A DNA stretch of 41,916 nt. It comes from Caballeronia temeraria. GTDB lineage: Bacteria > Pseudomonadota > Gammaproteobacteria > Burkholderiales > Burkholderiaceae. The position numbers and the translations under genes were made by a program. Positions 1-7,717 of the stretch are shown in pieces. The stretch covers positions 1 through 41,916 of the forward strand of contig NZ_FCOI02000049.1 in assembly GCF_001544795.2 (NCBI RefSeq), given 5' to 3'. The notes below the pieces were generated by a model, which saw only the letters and a list, made by a program, of their open reading frames with translations, was not told where the DNA came from and did not search any database. Each line of letters opens with the position of its first letter. Within the stretch, counting starts at the first letter, position 1.

Positions 1-93
1 TTTGGCACCATCAACGCGGCCAATCTGCGCCGCGCCCATGCCTTGCTCGAGAGCGGCAAGGCGCGCGGCAAGATCGTGCTGTCTGGCTTTTAA
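1..93 (+). CDS. C-terminal end of a quinone oxidoreductase / zinc-type alcohol dehydrogenase (partial)
   Basis: The window opens inside a plus-strand frame that encodes 30 residues and stops with TAA. The tail, with an ALLESGKARGKIVLSGF ending, resembles the C-terminus of medium-chain NADPH:quinone oxidoreductases and alcohol dehydrogenases, where a last helix leads into a 'GKIVL' strand. The active-site and cofactor regions lie outside the window, so substrate and exact family cannot be judged. It is followed directly by degenerate DNA. Confidence 0.6.
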   Translation, partial: FGTINAANLRRAHALLESGKARGKIVLSGF

Positions 94-140
94 CATCTTG
101 AGGAATAAGGTCCATGACGACTATATCGTAATCGTGGACT

Positions 141-350
141 TCACCCATGTAAAAACTCCATCGCGTGTCGGGCGGTGAGTTCCTGATTGGTACGCTGCTT
201 CACGATCTCCACGATCGCTCGTGGCGCCAGATCTGGCCCTCCAGCGTTGAAAGGAGGCGCCGGCGCATATTCGACTTCAAGTTGGATTGCCTTGGCTTCG
301 TCGCCTCTCTGAAGCCGCTGTCCGACATCGATGCCGTCGATGAATGGATC
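141..350 (-). pseudogene. Fragment of a DJ-1/PfpI-family protein (isocyanide-hydratase-like C-terminus)
   Basis: The minus-strand frame keeps a run ending in IQLEVEYAPAPPFNAG followed by a 'PDLAP..IVE' tail. This is typical of the C-terminus of DJ-1/PfpI proteins annotated as cyclohexyl-isocyanide hydratases. The preceding GID motif is recognisable, but everything upstream (nucleophile elbow and N-terminal half) is missing or out of frame. It ends at a TGA at 141-143. Only about 70 residues of a family of roughly 200-230 remain, so it is a remnant. The family call rests on recalled motif similarity. Confidence 0.5.
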
Positions 351-398
351 AGCTACGAGTCGGCGCTTATAGGGGGCGGTTTCCCGACATGCCGGCAT

Positions 399-1072
399 GA
401 AAGATCGGCCAGCGCGACGGACGCCGTCACATTTCGCCCAGTATTCGCATGACCGCAGGGACGCACGCCACAGGTCTCTCCTATTGCGGCAGGGCCACGT
501 CTCGTGAATCGGTACTTCCCGGACGACTATGGGCGACGATTCAAGCGCAATCGCCCCGCCATGGCGAGACGGAAGGTACGACGGCCGTTGAGCGGCTCTT
601 AGCTGCCACTCGAGTGGCAGGATGGCGGTGGCACCCGAAGTCCGAAACCGGCCGCCCCCGGAATCTCACAGGACGCGCGGCTCGCCGCTGATCGAGCCCA
701 CCGGCGAGCTTCACTTTCCGTTAAGGGTTATTCGATGCCTGCCATTGATCACAGGAATGTGACGGTGCCTCTGCGCGTGTTGGCAAGCGTCGAATACGCT
801 CGATGGAGGAAACCGCGGAGTGCCCCACTGCGGTTGGAGGGTTCGCGGCTATGGCGATCGATAGACCGGAATGGTCAGTGGTGCCGGATGCGGCACGCTC
901 AGGCGGGGTGCCGGAGGGACGCTGACGCCGTAGCGAAGTGGTTTAGTCGTGCATTCGCGATGATGAGGCGGCCGGGCAAAGCGCTTCGCGTAGCGACACG
1001 CGCAGGCTTCCATCCTTGGGCCGCGTTGCCGCGGAGCCAACGTTCGACAGGCAGGTCGAGGAACCGTGGAGT
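399..1072. other. Stretch without a recognisable gene
   Basis: Open frames exist on both strands but none gives a recognisable protein, a ribosome-binding site or family motifs. The right-hand part (about 850-1072) may be the non-coding end of the IS91-type element that starts at 1073, because IS91 elements carry sequence beyond the transposase stop. I could not place an element terminus. Confidence 0.4.
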
Positions 1073-1594
1073 TCATGTCGGATCCCGGTGCATTGGCGGT
1101 GCGCGGATCGGGGAGCTGCGCGCGAGGATTTCGATGACGATCATCGGTGCGCCGCAGTGCCGACAGATGAAGACGGGGCGGGTTTCAATGCTGGCGTCGT
1201 CCGGCGACGGGCTGATCTCGGGTGCGAAGTGCAGCAGTTCGCGCACCTTTGCGAGATTGGCGCGGCGCACCGGGTTGGCGAACAGCCCGAAGTGGCGGAT
1301 CCGATGGAAACCACCGGGCAGCACATGGAGCAGGAAGCGGCGCATGAATTCGCCGGTTTCGAGGGTCATGGTCTTGTAGCGGGTGGTCCCTTCGCACGGT
1401 AGTCCTTCCAGCGGAACGTCACGCCACGCTCATCGACGGCGACCAGGCGCTGGTTGGAGATGGCGACGCGTGTAGCGTGAGAAGGTACTCGAGCACCGCC
1501 TTCGGTCCGGCGAACGGGCGCTCGGCGTAGACCACCCATTCGCAAGTACGCGGAGGCGCAAGCCATCGGGCAAAGGTGGCCGGGTCGGCGAGCT
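1073..1594 (-). mobile_element. IS91-family transposase remnant (C-terminal part, frameshifted)
   Basis: Reading the minus strand from about 1594 gives 'ADPATFARWLAP', 'EWVVYAERPFAGPKAVLEYL', then after a frame change 'RVAISNQ..VAVDERGVTFRWKDYR', and after another change 'GEFMRRFLLHVLPGGFHRIRHFGLFAN', ending with a CRHCG zinc-ribbon-like motif. These blocks occur in this order in the C-terminal half of IS91-type rolling-circle (Y2) transposases. The N-terminal half with the HUH motif and catalytic tyrosines is absent. At least two frameshifts (near 1475 and 1375) make it non-functional. The upstream edge abuts the AraC fragment. Confidence 0.75.
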
Positions 1595-1885
1595 CGGGCC
1601 GCTTCGATACGCAGGCGGTTCACGTACTGGACGAACGTCGCGCCCGTACGATGATGAAACGCGCGCGAGAACGCGCTGACGCTCTGTCCGGCAAGCCCGG
1701 CGAGATCGGACTCGCGCAGATCCGACGCCAGATTCTTGCCGATATGCGCGAGTACGTGGCCGCACCGCTTGGACGAGGCGACATTCTGCTCGTAAGCGAT
1801 GCTCGCGAGGAGCGTGTGCTCCTGCGCGCCGCTAAGGCATTCGAGAATTCGCAGAAAGAGAGATCGGTCAGTGTCGCGCTTCTAC
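1595..1885 (-). pseudogene. AraC-family regulator fragment (HTH domain), truncated at both ends
   Basis: On the minus strand a frame reads 'DTDRSLFLRILECLSG', then 'VLAHIGKNLASDLRESDLAG', then 'GQSVSAFSRAFHHRTGATF' and 'VQYVNRLRIEAAR'. This is the paired helix-turn-helix of an AraC/XylS regulator, with the family hallmark 'FSRAF...TG..F..YVN.LRI..A'. The effector-binding N-terminus is lost: a TAG lies just upstream of the first retained codons. The second HTH ends abruptly at about 1594 where IS91 sequence begins, so the truncation coincides with a mobile-element boundary. Confidence 0.75.
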
Positions 1886-2217
1886 CAACTTTTCGGCTGT
1901 TTTTCTGTACTTTACTTTCTTGATCCGAGGTTGTTTGGTGTGTTGCACTGATTTGCGTTTTGCAAACCCATGATCGAGCGCACGCGATCGGTCAGCGTAT
2001 TCGATAGTTGGTCCCACCGCCTGATGCGAATAACTCAACGACCGAGCTAACCGCCCTGGAGAATGCGAAAGGGTTCGCCCGGCGGTGTCGTGGGCGGTCA
2101 CACTGGACGCAGGCACGTCCTATGACTTCCATCGCCTCGCGTTCTGCCTTGTGCTGACCGGCGCCCAGGATCGATGAACTTCAGGCGCGGACCGGCCGTG
2201 GCAAGCACGGGCGACAT
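1886..2217. other. Stretch without a recognisable gene
   Basis: It separates the AraC fragment from the hairpin behind the sugar operon. It is less GC-rich near 1890-1970, with T-rich runs, and holds no frame that I recognise. Confidence 0.4.
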
Positions 2218-2248
2218 CGCCGCGCGAAGCCGGTTGCATCGCGCGGCG
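2218..2248 (-). terminator. Strong hairpin downstream of the sugar operon
   Basis: A perfect 10-bp inverted repeat, CGCCGCGCGA and TCGCGCGGCG, encloses an 11-nt loop about 30 nt past the stop codon of the last gene of the minus-strand operon. No T-run follows on the minus strand, so it is not a canonical intrinsic terminator. It could stabilise the mRNA 3' end or act with Rho. Confidence 0.4.
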
Positions 2249-2276
2249 ACGGCCGTCTGCGCAGCGGCCCCGTGCA

Positions 2277-3665
2277 TTACACCACTTTCCCGGGGTTGAG
2301 AATGCCGAGCGGATCGAGCGCGGTCTTGATCGCGCGCATCGCCGCGATATCGGCTTTACGGCGGCTTTGCGGGAGATAGTCGCGTTTTTTCGTGCCGATG
2401 CCGTGCTCCGCTGAAATCGAGCCATTGAATTCGCGCGTGACGTCGTAGATCACGCGGTCGATGTCGTCGTGATCGTGCTTGCCCATGCCCGGCACGTCCA
2501 CGACGATATGGATGTTGCCATCGCCCAGATGCCCGTATGTCATGACGAGCGCGTCGGGCCAGCGCTCGCGCAGACGCGCCTCGCAGCGTTGCGCGGCATC
2601 GCCCGCTTGCGCGATGGAAAAACTCACGTCGTAGGCCGCGTGATCTGGGATGAAGCGTTGATATTCGCCGGGCGCATCGCGGATCGCCCAGAAGTCGCGC
2701 GCGTGCGCTTCGTTCGTTGCGATCGCCGCATCCGTCACGACGCCCGCTTCGAGCATCGCGCCGAGAAATTCCTCGAAGGCCTCGTTGTGACGCGCAGGAT
2801 CGGCGCCGACGCTTTCCAACAGCACGTAGAACGGGTGCGCATCGGCGAGCGGCGCGCGCAGCGTGTTGAGATTGGTGATGACCGCATCGTGATAGCCCGC
2901 CCACATCACCTCGAACGCCGAGACGCCCGCCGCGAGCGAGGCTTGTGCACGCGTGAGCAGTGTCGTGACCGATTCGAAGTCGGGCAATCCGCACCATGCG
3001 GTCGCGGCCGCCGTGGGCTTCGGCCGCAAACGCAACACGACGCGCGTGATGACCGCGAGCGTGCCTTCGCTGCCGATCAACAGATGACGCAAGTCATAGC
3101 CGCTATTGTTCTTGATCATCTTGTCGAGACCGCCGATGATCTCGCCGCTCGCGAGCACGGCTTCGATGCCGAGCACCTGATCGCGCATCATGCCGTACTT
3201 GATGACGCGATTACCGCCCGCATTCGTCGCGAGATTGCCGCCGATGACGCAGCTACCGCGCGCGCCGAGATCGAGCGGAAAGTAGAAACCCGCCGCGGTC
3301 GCCGCTTCCTGCACGATTTGCAGCGCGACGCCCGCTTCGACGGTTATCGTGCCGGAGACAGCATCGATTTCGACGATGCGGTTCATGCGTTCGAGACTCA
3401 GCGCCACTTCATCGCCGCGCAGATTCGCCCCGCCGACGAGACCCGTCAAACCGCCTTGCGTCACGACCGGCTGACGGTAGCGCGTGCAGATGGCGAGCGC
3501 GTTCGCAACTTCATCCGCGTTGCGCGGACGCAGCAGCGCGAGCGGTCTCGCGCTCGGCAAGCCGCTCCAGTCCGCCACGCGTTTGTCGCCGAATTCTTCC
3601 GGCAAGGCCACGACGTCTGCGCCGAGGGCGTCGCGCAACGCATGAATGGCATCGAGTGCGCTCAT
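2277..3665 (-). CDS. FAD-binding oxidoreductase, GlcD / D-2-hydroxyacid dehydrogenase-like
   Basis: This 462-aa protein is of VAO/PCMH-fold flavoprotein type and likely oxidises a D-2-hydroxy acid (glycolate, D-lactate or a sugar acid) to the 2-oxo acid. The FAD-binding segment (about residues 40-215) has VVTQGGLTGLVGGANL, the 'LGARGSCVIGGNLATNAGG' loop and 'SEGTLAVIT'. The C-terminal FAD-oxidase domain has 'GHLGDGNIH' and ends with 'EHGIGTKK' and 'DPLGILNPGKV', the usual end of the family. Length is normal for the single-subunit type. ATG start with a GGAGA-like site upstream; 37 bp after the SDR gene. It is the last gene of the sugar operon. With the aldehyde dehydrogenase and HAD phosphatase it would fit a glycolaldehyde-glycolate-glyoxylate branch (inference). 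D-lactate or D-2-hydroxyglutarate are alternative substrates. Confidence 0.85.
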   Translation of the reverse strand: MSALDAIHALRDALGADVVALPEEFGDKRVADWSGLPSARPLALLRPRNADEVANALAICTRYRQPVVTQGGLTGLVGGANLRGDEVALSLERMNRIVEIDAVSGTITVEAGVALQIVQEAATAAGFYFPLDLGARGSCVIGGNLATNAGGNRVIKYGMMRDQVLGIEAVLASGEIIGGLDKMIKNNSGYDLRHLLIGSEGTLAVITRVVLRLRPKPTAAATAWCGLPDFESVTTLLTRAQASLAAGVSAFEVMWAGYHDAVITNLNTLRAPLADAHPFYVLLESVGADPARHNEAFEEFLGAMLEAGVVTDAAIATNEAHARDFWAIRDAPGEYQRFIPDHAAYDVSFSIAQAGDAAQRCEARLRERWPDALVMTYGHLGDGNIHIVVDVPGMGKHDHDDIDRVIYDVTREFNGSISAEHGIGTKKRDYLPQSRRKADIAAMRAIKTALDPLGILNPGKVV

Positions 3666-3702
3666 AGGTCTATCGTCTCCATCATCTCCGTTAGTCGGTG
3701 CT

Positions 3703-4488
3703 TCACCATACCGTATAACCGCCGTCCATCACGATGTCTGATCCCGTCACGAACGCGCTCGCACGCGACGCGAGGAAGACGACGCCCGGCGCGATTTCGT
3801 CGGGCGAGGCCATGCGTTCGAGCGGCGTGTAGTCGAGCCAGACCTTGCGCCACGCTTCGTTTTCGAAGCCGCGCTTGGTCAGTTCGGTCCCGACATAGCC
3901 CGGCGAGATGGAGTTGACGCGGATGCCGTCGGCGGCCCATTCGGCGGCGAGCGAGCGCGTCAGATGAATCACGCCCGCTTTCGATGCGTTATACGATGCC
4001 TGCGGCTGCGGCTTGTTCGCGATGCTCCCGCTCATGCTCGCGATGTTGACGATCCGTCCGCTCTTCTGCCGCGACATATGACGCGCGGCGCTGCGGCAGC
4101 TATAGAACACGCCGTCGAGATTCACGGCGAGCACGGCGCGCCAGGCGGCGTCGTCGGTTTCGAGCGCGGACGCGTTCCTGACGATGCCGGCGTTGTTGAC
4201 CAGCACGTCGAGCCGGCCGTGTTGCGCGACGATCGCATCGAAGGCCGCATCGATCGACGACGAGTCCGTCACGTCCAGCGCGACGAAGCTGCCGCCGATC
4301 GCGTCGGCGGCCTGCTGGCCGAGGCGCGCCTCGCGGTCGGCGATGACGACCGCCGCGCCCGCATTGCGCAGCGCCTTGGCGATGGCGAGGCCGATGCCTT
4401 GCGCCGCGCCGGTGACGACGCACACTTCGCCATCGAGACGAAAGACGTCGAGCGTCGCGCCGTTGCCTTCCTTCGCGATCTCGCTCAT
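3703..4488 (-). CDS. Short-chain dehydrogenase/reductase (SDR)
   Basis: This is a 261-aa classical SDR. The Rossmann signature TGAAQGIG lies near residues 25-32, NNAG near 100, the catalytic Ser in 'NIASMSG' and the Tyr-Lys pair in 'YNASK'. The family end 'TGSDIVMDGGYTVW' is intact. The Asp in 'VIADRE' after the second strand suggests NAD(H) preference. The ATG at 4486-4488 overlaps the rpiA stop in an ATGA junction, so the two are translationally coupled; this start also gives a typical SDR length. In context it probably interconverts a sugar, polyol or keto-sugar that feeds the kinase/RpiA step; substrate cannot be read from sequence. Confidence 0.88.
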   Translation of the reverse strand: MSEIAKEGNGATLDVFRLDGEVCVVTGAAQGIGLAIAKALRNAGAAVVIADREARLGQQAADAIGGSFVALDVTDSSSIDAAFDAIVAQHGRLDVLVNNAGIVRNASALETDDAAWRAVLAVNLDGVFYSCRSAARHMSRQKSGRIVNIASMSGSIANKPQPQASYNASKAGVIHLTRSLAAEWAADGIRVNSISPGYVGTELTKRGFENEAWRKVWLDYTPLERMASPDEIAPGVVFLASRASAFVTGSDIVMDGGYTVW

Positions 4489-5249
4489 TGGCTCGCTCCG
4501 TCGAACACGACGATGTCCGCGCTGCCATCCGCGTGGCCGACGATCATCTCGCTTGCAATGCCGGTGAAGAGACCATGTTCGACGACGCCCGGAATCGCGT
4601 TGAAGCGCGGCGCGAGCGCGAGCGGATCGCGGATGGCTTCGAGATGGCAATCGAGAATCCAGTTGCCGCTGTCTGTGACGACGAGCGCGCAGCTCTTCAT
4701 GCGCCGCTCGATCCTGACGCCGGCATCGAATCCCGCCGATACGAAAAGCTCGCGCAGCAGACGCTCGGTGCTTTGCCAGCCGAACGGAATCACTTCGATA
4801 GGCAGCGGAAAGCGCCCGAGCGTGTCGAAAACCTTCTTGTCGTCGACAACCGCAACCATCTTGCGCGACGCCGCCGCGACGATCTTCTCCCACAGCAGGC
4901 ACGCGCCGCCGCCCTTGATCATGCTGCCGTGATGATCGATCTCGTCGGCGCCGTCGATGGTCACGTCGAGCCGGTCGATCTGCCCGAGGTCCGTCAACGG
5001 CACGCCGAGCTCGATCGCGAGTTCGCGCGTCGCATTCGATGTCGGCACGCCGACGATATCGAGCCCGTCCCGCACGCGCGGCGCGAGCGCACGCACGAAC
5101 CAGTGCGACGTCGTCCCGGAGCCGAGTCCCACTTTCATGCCTGGCGCAAGATAGTGATCGACCGCCTTGATGCCCGAGACGAGCTTCGCCTCGTCCTGCT
5201 TCGATTGCGGCTCCAGCCGGGCGTAACCCGGTTCGATGTGCGTGCTCAA
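4485..5249 (-). CDS. rpiA: Ribose-5-phosphate isomerase A
   Basis: It interconverts ribulose 5-phosphate and ribose 5-phosphate in the cytosol. Motifs: 'GLGSGTT' (phosphate loop), 'DVTIDGADEID' (catalytic Asp region) and 'KGGGACLLWEK' with the Lys and the Glu acting as general base in the family, then 'PIEVIPFGW'. The open frame extends to a TTG at 5280-5282, but the TTG at 5247-5249 has a better ribosome-binding site (GGAG, 6 nt spacing) and gives 254 aa, closer to the family length of about 220-230. No ATG is available near the N-terminus. A sugar operon carrying its own rpiA implies a product entering at the pentose-phosphate level. The gene sits between the RpiR-type regulator and the SDR. 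Confidence 0.92.
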   Translation of the reverse strand: MSTHIEPGYARLEPQSKQDEAKLVSGIKAVDHYLAPGMKVGLGSGTTSHWFVRALAPRVRDGLDIVGVPTSNATRELAIELGVPLTDLGQIDRLDVTIDGADEIDHHGSMIKGGGACLLWEKIVAAASRKMVAVVDDKKVFDTLGRFPLPIEVIPFGWQSTERLLRELFVSAGFDAGVRIERRMKSCALVVTDSGNWILDCHLEAIRDPLALAPRFNAIPGVVEHGLFTGIASEMIVGHADGSADIVVFDGASQ

Positions 5250-5273
5250 TTGCGTCTCCGTTTTTATCGAAAT

Positions 5274-5290
5274 GCCCTTCAAACAAGGGC
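5274..5290. repeat. Small inverted repeat between the RpiR-type gene and rpiA
   Basis: GCCCTTCAAACAAGGGC is a 6-bp inverted repeat with a 5-nt loop that begins at the last base of the regulator's stop codon. On the minus-strand transcript it forms a hairpin just upstream of the non-ATG rpiA start. It has no T-tract. It may affect rpiA translation or simply be an intercistronic hairpin. Confidence 0.35.
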
Positions 5291-6135
5291 TAATCCATGA
5301 ATTTGTCGGTGAACCAGGGGTCGAGCGCGGCGAGGTTGTCGGGCAGTTCGCGCCCCTGCCGCAAGCCCAGCATGGCGACCAGCATGTTCACCACGAGCAG
5401 GTGATTGATGCGCGCCGTGAGCGGCGTGTACAGCTCGGTGTTTTCGTACGCAGGCACCGCGACGGTCAGGTCACAGGTCTGCGCGAGCCGCGAGCCCGGC
5501 GCGCAGATCGCGATTGTCACGGCGCCCTTGCCCTTCGCCATCGCGGCTGCCATCACGAGCGACTTGGTCGAACCGGAATGCGAGAAGAAGACCGCGACTT
5601 CATCGTTGCGCAAGGTCGGCGCGAGCAGCAGTTGACGCTGGCTTTCGAGCACCACGCGGCAATGCAGCCCCAGGCGGAAGAACTTGTGCTCGGCATCGAA
5701 CGCGATGGTCTCCGAGATGCCTAGCCCGAACAGGAATATGCCCTTCGCGTCGATGAGATACTGCGTGGCACGCTCGATCGCGGCGGAATCCACGTCGCGG
5801 GCGAAGCGTTGAATGGCGTGCAGCGAGTTGTTCACGATCTTGCTGCAGACGCTTTCGGGCGTATCCGCATTCGTAATGGCTTCGTAATCGAAAGGCGCCT
5901 GCGGTATCAGCCCCTGACCGAGCCGGACCTTGAAGTCCTGATAGTCCGCGCAGTCGAAGCGGCGGAAGAAGCGCACCACGGTCGGGTCGCTGGTTTGCGC
6001 CGCTTCCGACAGCTCGGCCATGCTCATCTTGAGCGCGGCTTCGGGCGCGCTCAGCAATACATCGGCGATGCGCAAGGTCGCGCCCGTCAAAGAAGGGTGT
6101 TCGAGCGCGATTCGGCGCAACAGGTCGTTTCTCAT
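5290..6135 (-). CDS. MurR/RpiR-family transcriptional regulator (HexR-like)
   Basis: This 281-aa protein has an N-terminal HTH_6 domain (about residues 1-77, with 'TSDPTVVRFFRRFDCADYQ') and a SIS sugar-phosphate-binding domain (about 120-255, with 'GIFLFGLGISETIAFDAEHKF' and 'FFSHSGSTKSLV'). The layout is close to HexR, the regulator of hexose catabolism. The start is the ATG at 6133-6135, which overlaps the HAD stop (TGATG); a longer frame to 6174 lacks this coupling. It lies inside the operon it probably controls. The repeated candidate site GTAGTATTAC upstream of the operon (13029-13038 and 13172-13181) resembles the alternating TGTAAT/ATTACA style of HexR sites. The effector is likely a sugar phosphate made by the pathway. 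Confidence 0.88.
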   Translation of the reverse strand: MRNDLLRRIALEHPSLTGATLRIADVLLSAPEAALKMSMAELSEAAQTSDPTVVRFFRRFDCADYQDFKVRLGQGLIPQAPFDYEAITNADTPESVCSKIVNNSLHAIQRFARDVDSAAIERATQYLIDAKGIFLFGLGISETIAFDAEHKFFRLGLHCRVVLESQRQLLLAPTLRNDEVAVFFSHSGSTKSLVMAAAMAKGKGAVTIAICAPGSRLAQTCDLTVAVPAYENTELYTPLTARINHLLVVNMLVAMLGLRQGRELPDNLAALDPWFTDKFMD

Positions 6136-6848
6136 CAGGCTCCCGGCAGGCGCGACGCATTGAGCGCGGCGCACCTCGTCACTAAATCGGCGAACGAGTC
6201 GAGCCGCGCGTCATCGGGCACGGGAACATCCGGCCCGGTGCCCCAGTTCACGATCAGACAACGAACCTGCGCGTCTCGTGCACACGCCGCGTCGATGCGC
6301 GTGTCCCCGATATAAAGCGTGTGCTCGGGCGCGGCGTCCATCTGTTCGAGCGTCATCAATAGATGCCGGGGATGCGGCTTTCTCTGCGTAAGCATATCGC
6401 CTCCCACGACGGCGCTGAAATAGCTTTCGATGCCGAAGTGCGCGAGCACCGCTTGCGCCAGTTGCTGCGCCTTGTTCGTGCAGACGCCCAGCTTCACGCC
6501 GGCCGCATGCAGCGCGGGAATGGCGTCGAGCGCATCGGCGTAGACGGTCGCCTTTTCGACCGGGTGCTGCTTGTAGATCGACAGATACGTATCGACGTCG
6601 GCGTTGACGCGGTCCTGATCGAGCGCGAGACCGAGGCCCTTGTACAGCTTGTCGATCAGCCCGTACGAGCCTTCGCCGATGAACTTCTCCACGAAGCCGA
6701 CCGTCTGCGGCGCAATGCCGTGCGTCGCGAGCAGGCGGTTCACGGCGCTCGCGATGTCCGGCGCGGTGTCGACAAGCGTGCCGTCGAGATCGAATACGAC
6801 TGCATCGACAGTTCGGTCCGCATGGAGCATGAATTCGTTGACGGTCAT
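6135..6848 (-). CDS. HAD-superfamily phosphatase, phosphoglycolate phosphatase-like
   Basis: This is a 237-aa haloacid-dehalogenase hydrolase. Motif I 'VFDLDGTLVDT' lies near residues 18-28 with the two catalytic aspartates, motif II is 'VCTNK', motif III 'RKPHP' and motif IV 'YIGDTRIDA'. The C1 cap between motifs I and II is the Gph type. It would hydrolyse a small phosphorylated acid or sugar such as 2-phosphoglycolate, protecting against a dead-end product or feeding glycolate to the FAD oxidoreductase (inference). The start overlaps the kinase remnant's stop by 4 bp (ATGA), and its stop overlaps the regulator's start. Confidence 0.85.
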   Translation of the reverse strand: MTVNEFMLHADRTVDAVVFDLDGTLVDTAPDIASAVNRLLATHGIAPQTVGFVEKFIGEGSYGLIDKLYKGLGLALDQDRVNADVDTYLSIYKQHPVEKATVYADALDAIPALHAAGVKLGVCTNKAQQLAQAVLAHFGIESYFSAVVGGDMLTQRKPHPRHLLMTLEQMDAAPEHTLYIGDTRIDAACARDAQVRCLIVNWGTGPDVPVPDDARLDSFADLVTRCAALNASRLPGA

Positions 6849-7680
6849 CGGCTCGGGTTCTCCATCGCGATGCGTTGATAAACCGGACGCAGTGTGTCGT
6901 ACAGCGTGCGGAAGGTATCGAAGCGTGCGTCGTAAAGATCCTTGAGCGATGCGTCCGGGCTCACGCGACCGGTCACGCGCAAGGCGCCGACTGCTTCGTC
7001 CAGCGATGCCCACCAGCCCGCGCCGACGCCCGCCGCCAGCACCGCGCCGTAGGCACCGCCCTCGGACGCGCCCGTCACCGTGATCACTTCGCGTTGCAGC
7101 ACATCGGCGAGCATATGCAGCCACAGCGGTTCGGCGGTCGCGCCGCCGGAGACACGCACCTCGTCGCACGCGAGGCCGGCGCTTGCGCCCAGCGCTGCGA
7201 TCGAGCGGATGTTCAGCAGCACGCCTTCCATGACGCTGCGGATCATGTGAGTCGCATCCACAGCAGCTTGCCCACGGTGAAACCCGGCAGCATGCGGTTC
7301 TGCACACGCTCGAGCAAACCGTCGAGACCGCCCGCGCGCGCGGTGATCTCGTCGCAATAGGGTGCCGCGCGCTGGTCGCACCAGAGGATCGCCGGACGCA
7401 GCACGTTGTCGGCTTCGTCGAGCGCGGTTAGACCGTGCATCTGTCCCGACAGTCCGATGCCCGCCACCGCGCGCCGATCGGGCAAGGCGTCGAGCACCTG
7501 CGCGAGCGCGCTCTGCGTCGCCTGCCACCAGTGCCCGGGGTCCTGCTCGGCCCAGCCGGGCCGGGGCGACATTAGCGGATACGCCGCAAGCGCCTTCGCC
7601 GCGACATGGCCCGCGCCGTCCACCGCAATCACCTTGCATGCGGAGGTCCCGACGTCGATGCCCAGAAGATAGCGTTCCAT
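6845..7680 (-). pseudogene. FGGY (xylulokinase-type) sugar kinase with internal deletion
   Basis: The first part (7680 to about 7255) encodes a good FGGY N-terminus: 'LLGIDVGTSACKV' nucleotide loop, 'RPGWAEQDP..WW', 'GIGLSGQMHGL', 'ILWCDQRA' and 'FTVGKLLW'. It then reaches a stop at 7243. The C-terminal part resumes in another frame, 'THMIRSVMEGVLLNIRS', then 'VSGGATAEPLWLHMLADVL', and runs to 6845. Joined, they give about 280 residues against the usual 480-500: about 200 central residues, including the conserved catalytic aspartate region, are gone. The boundary is frameshifted. The gene lies between ALDH and HAD in the operon. An assembly collapse is possible, but a genuine deletion is simplest. 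Confidence 0.85.
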
Positions 7681-7717
7681 GGCCGCTCCGTTTGCGTGTG
7701 CGTGGTGATCGGGTTCT

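Noticed and set aside
977..992. AAAGCGCTTCGCG as a third LacI-type operator
   Set aside because: Only the inner 8 bases match the palindrome at 16059; the flanking arms differ and there is no promoter context.
2469..3917. 482-codon plus-strand open frame
   Set aside because: Antisense to the FAD oxidoreductase and SDR genes; low-complexity Arg/Ala/Asp-rich product, no start site.
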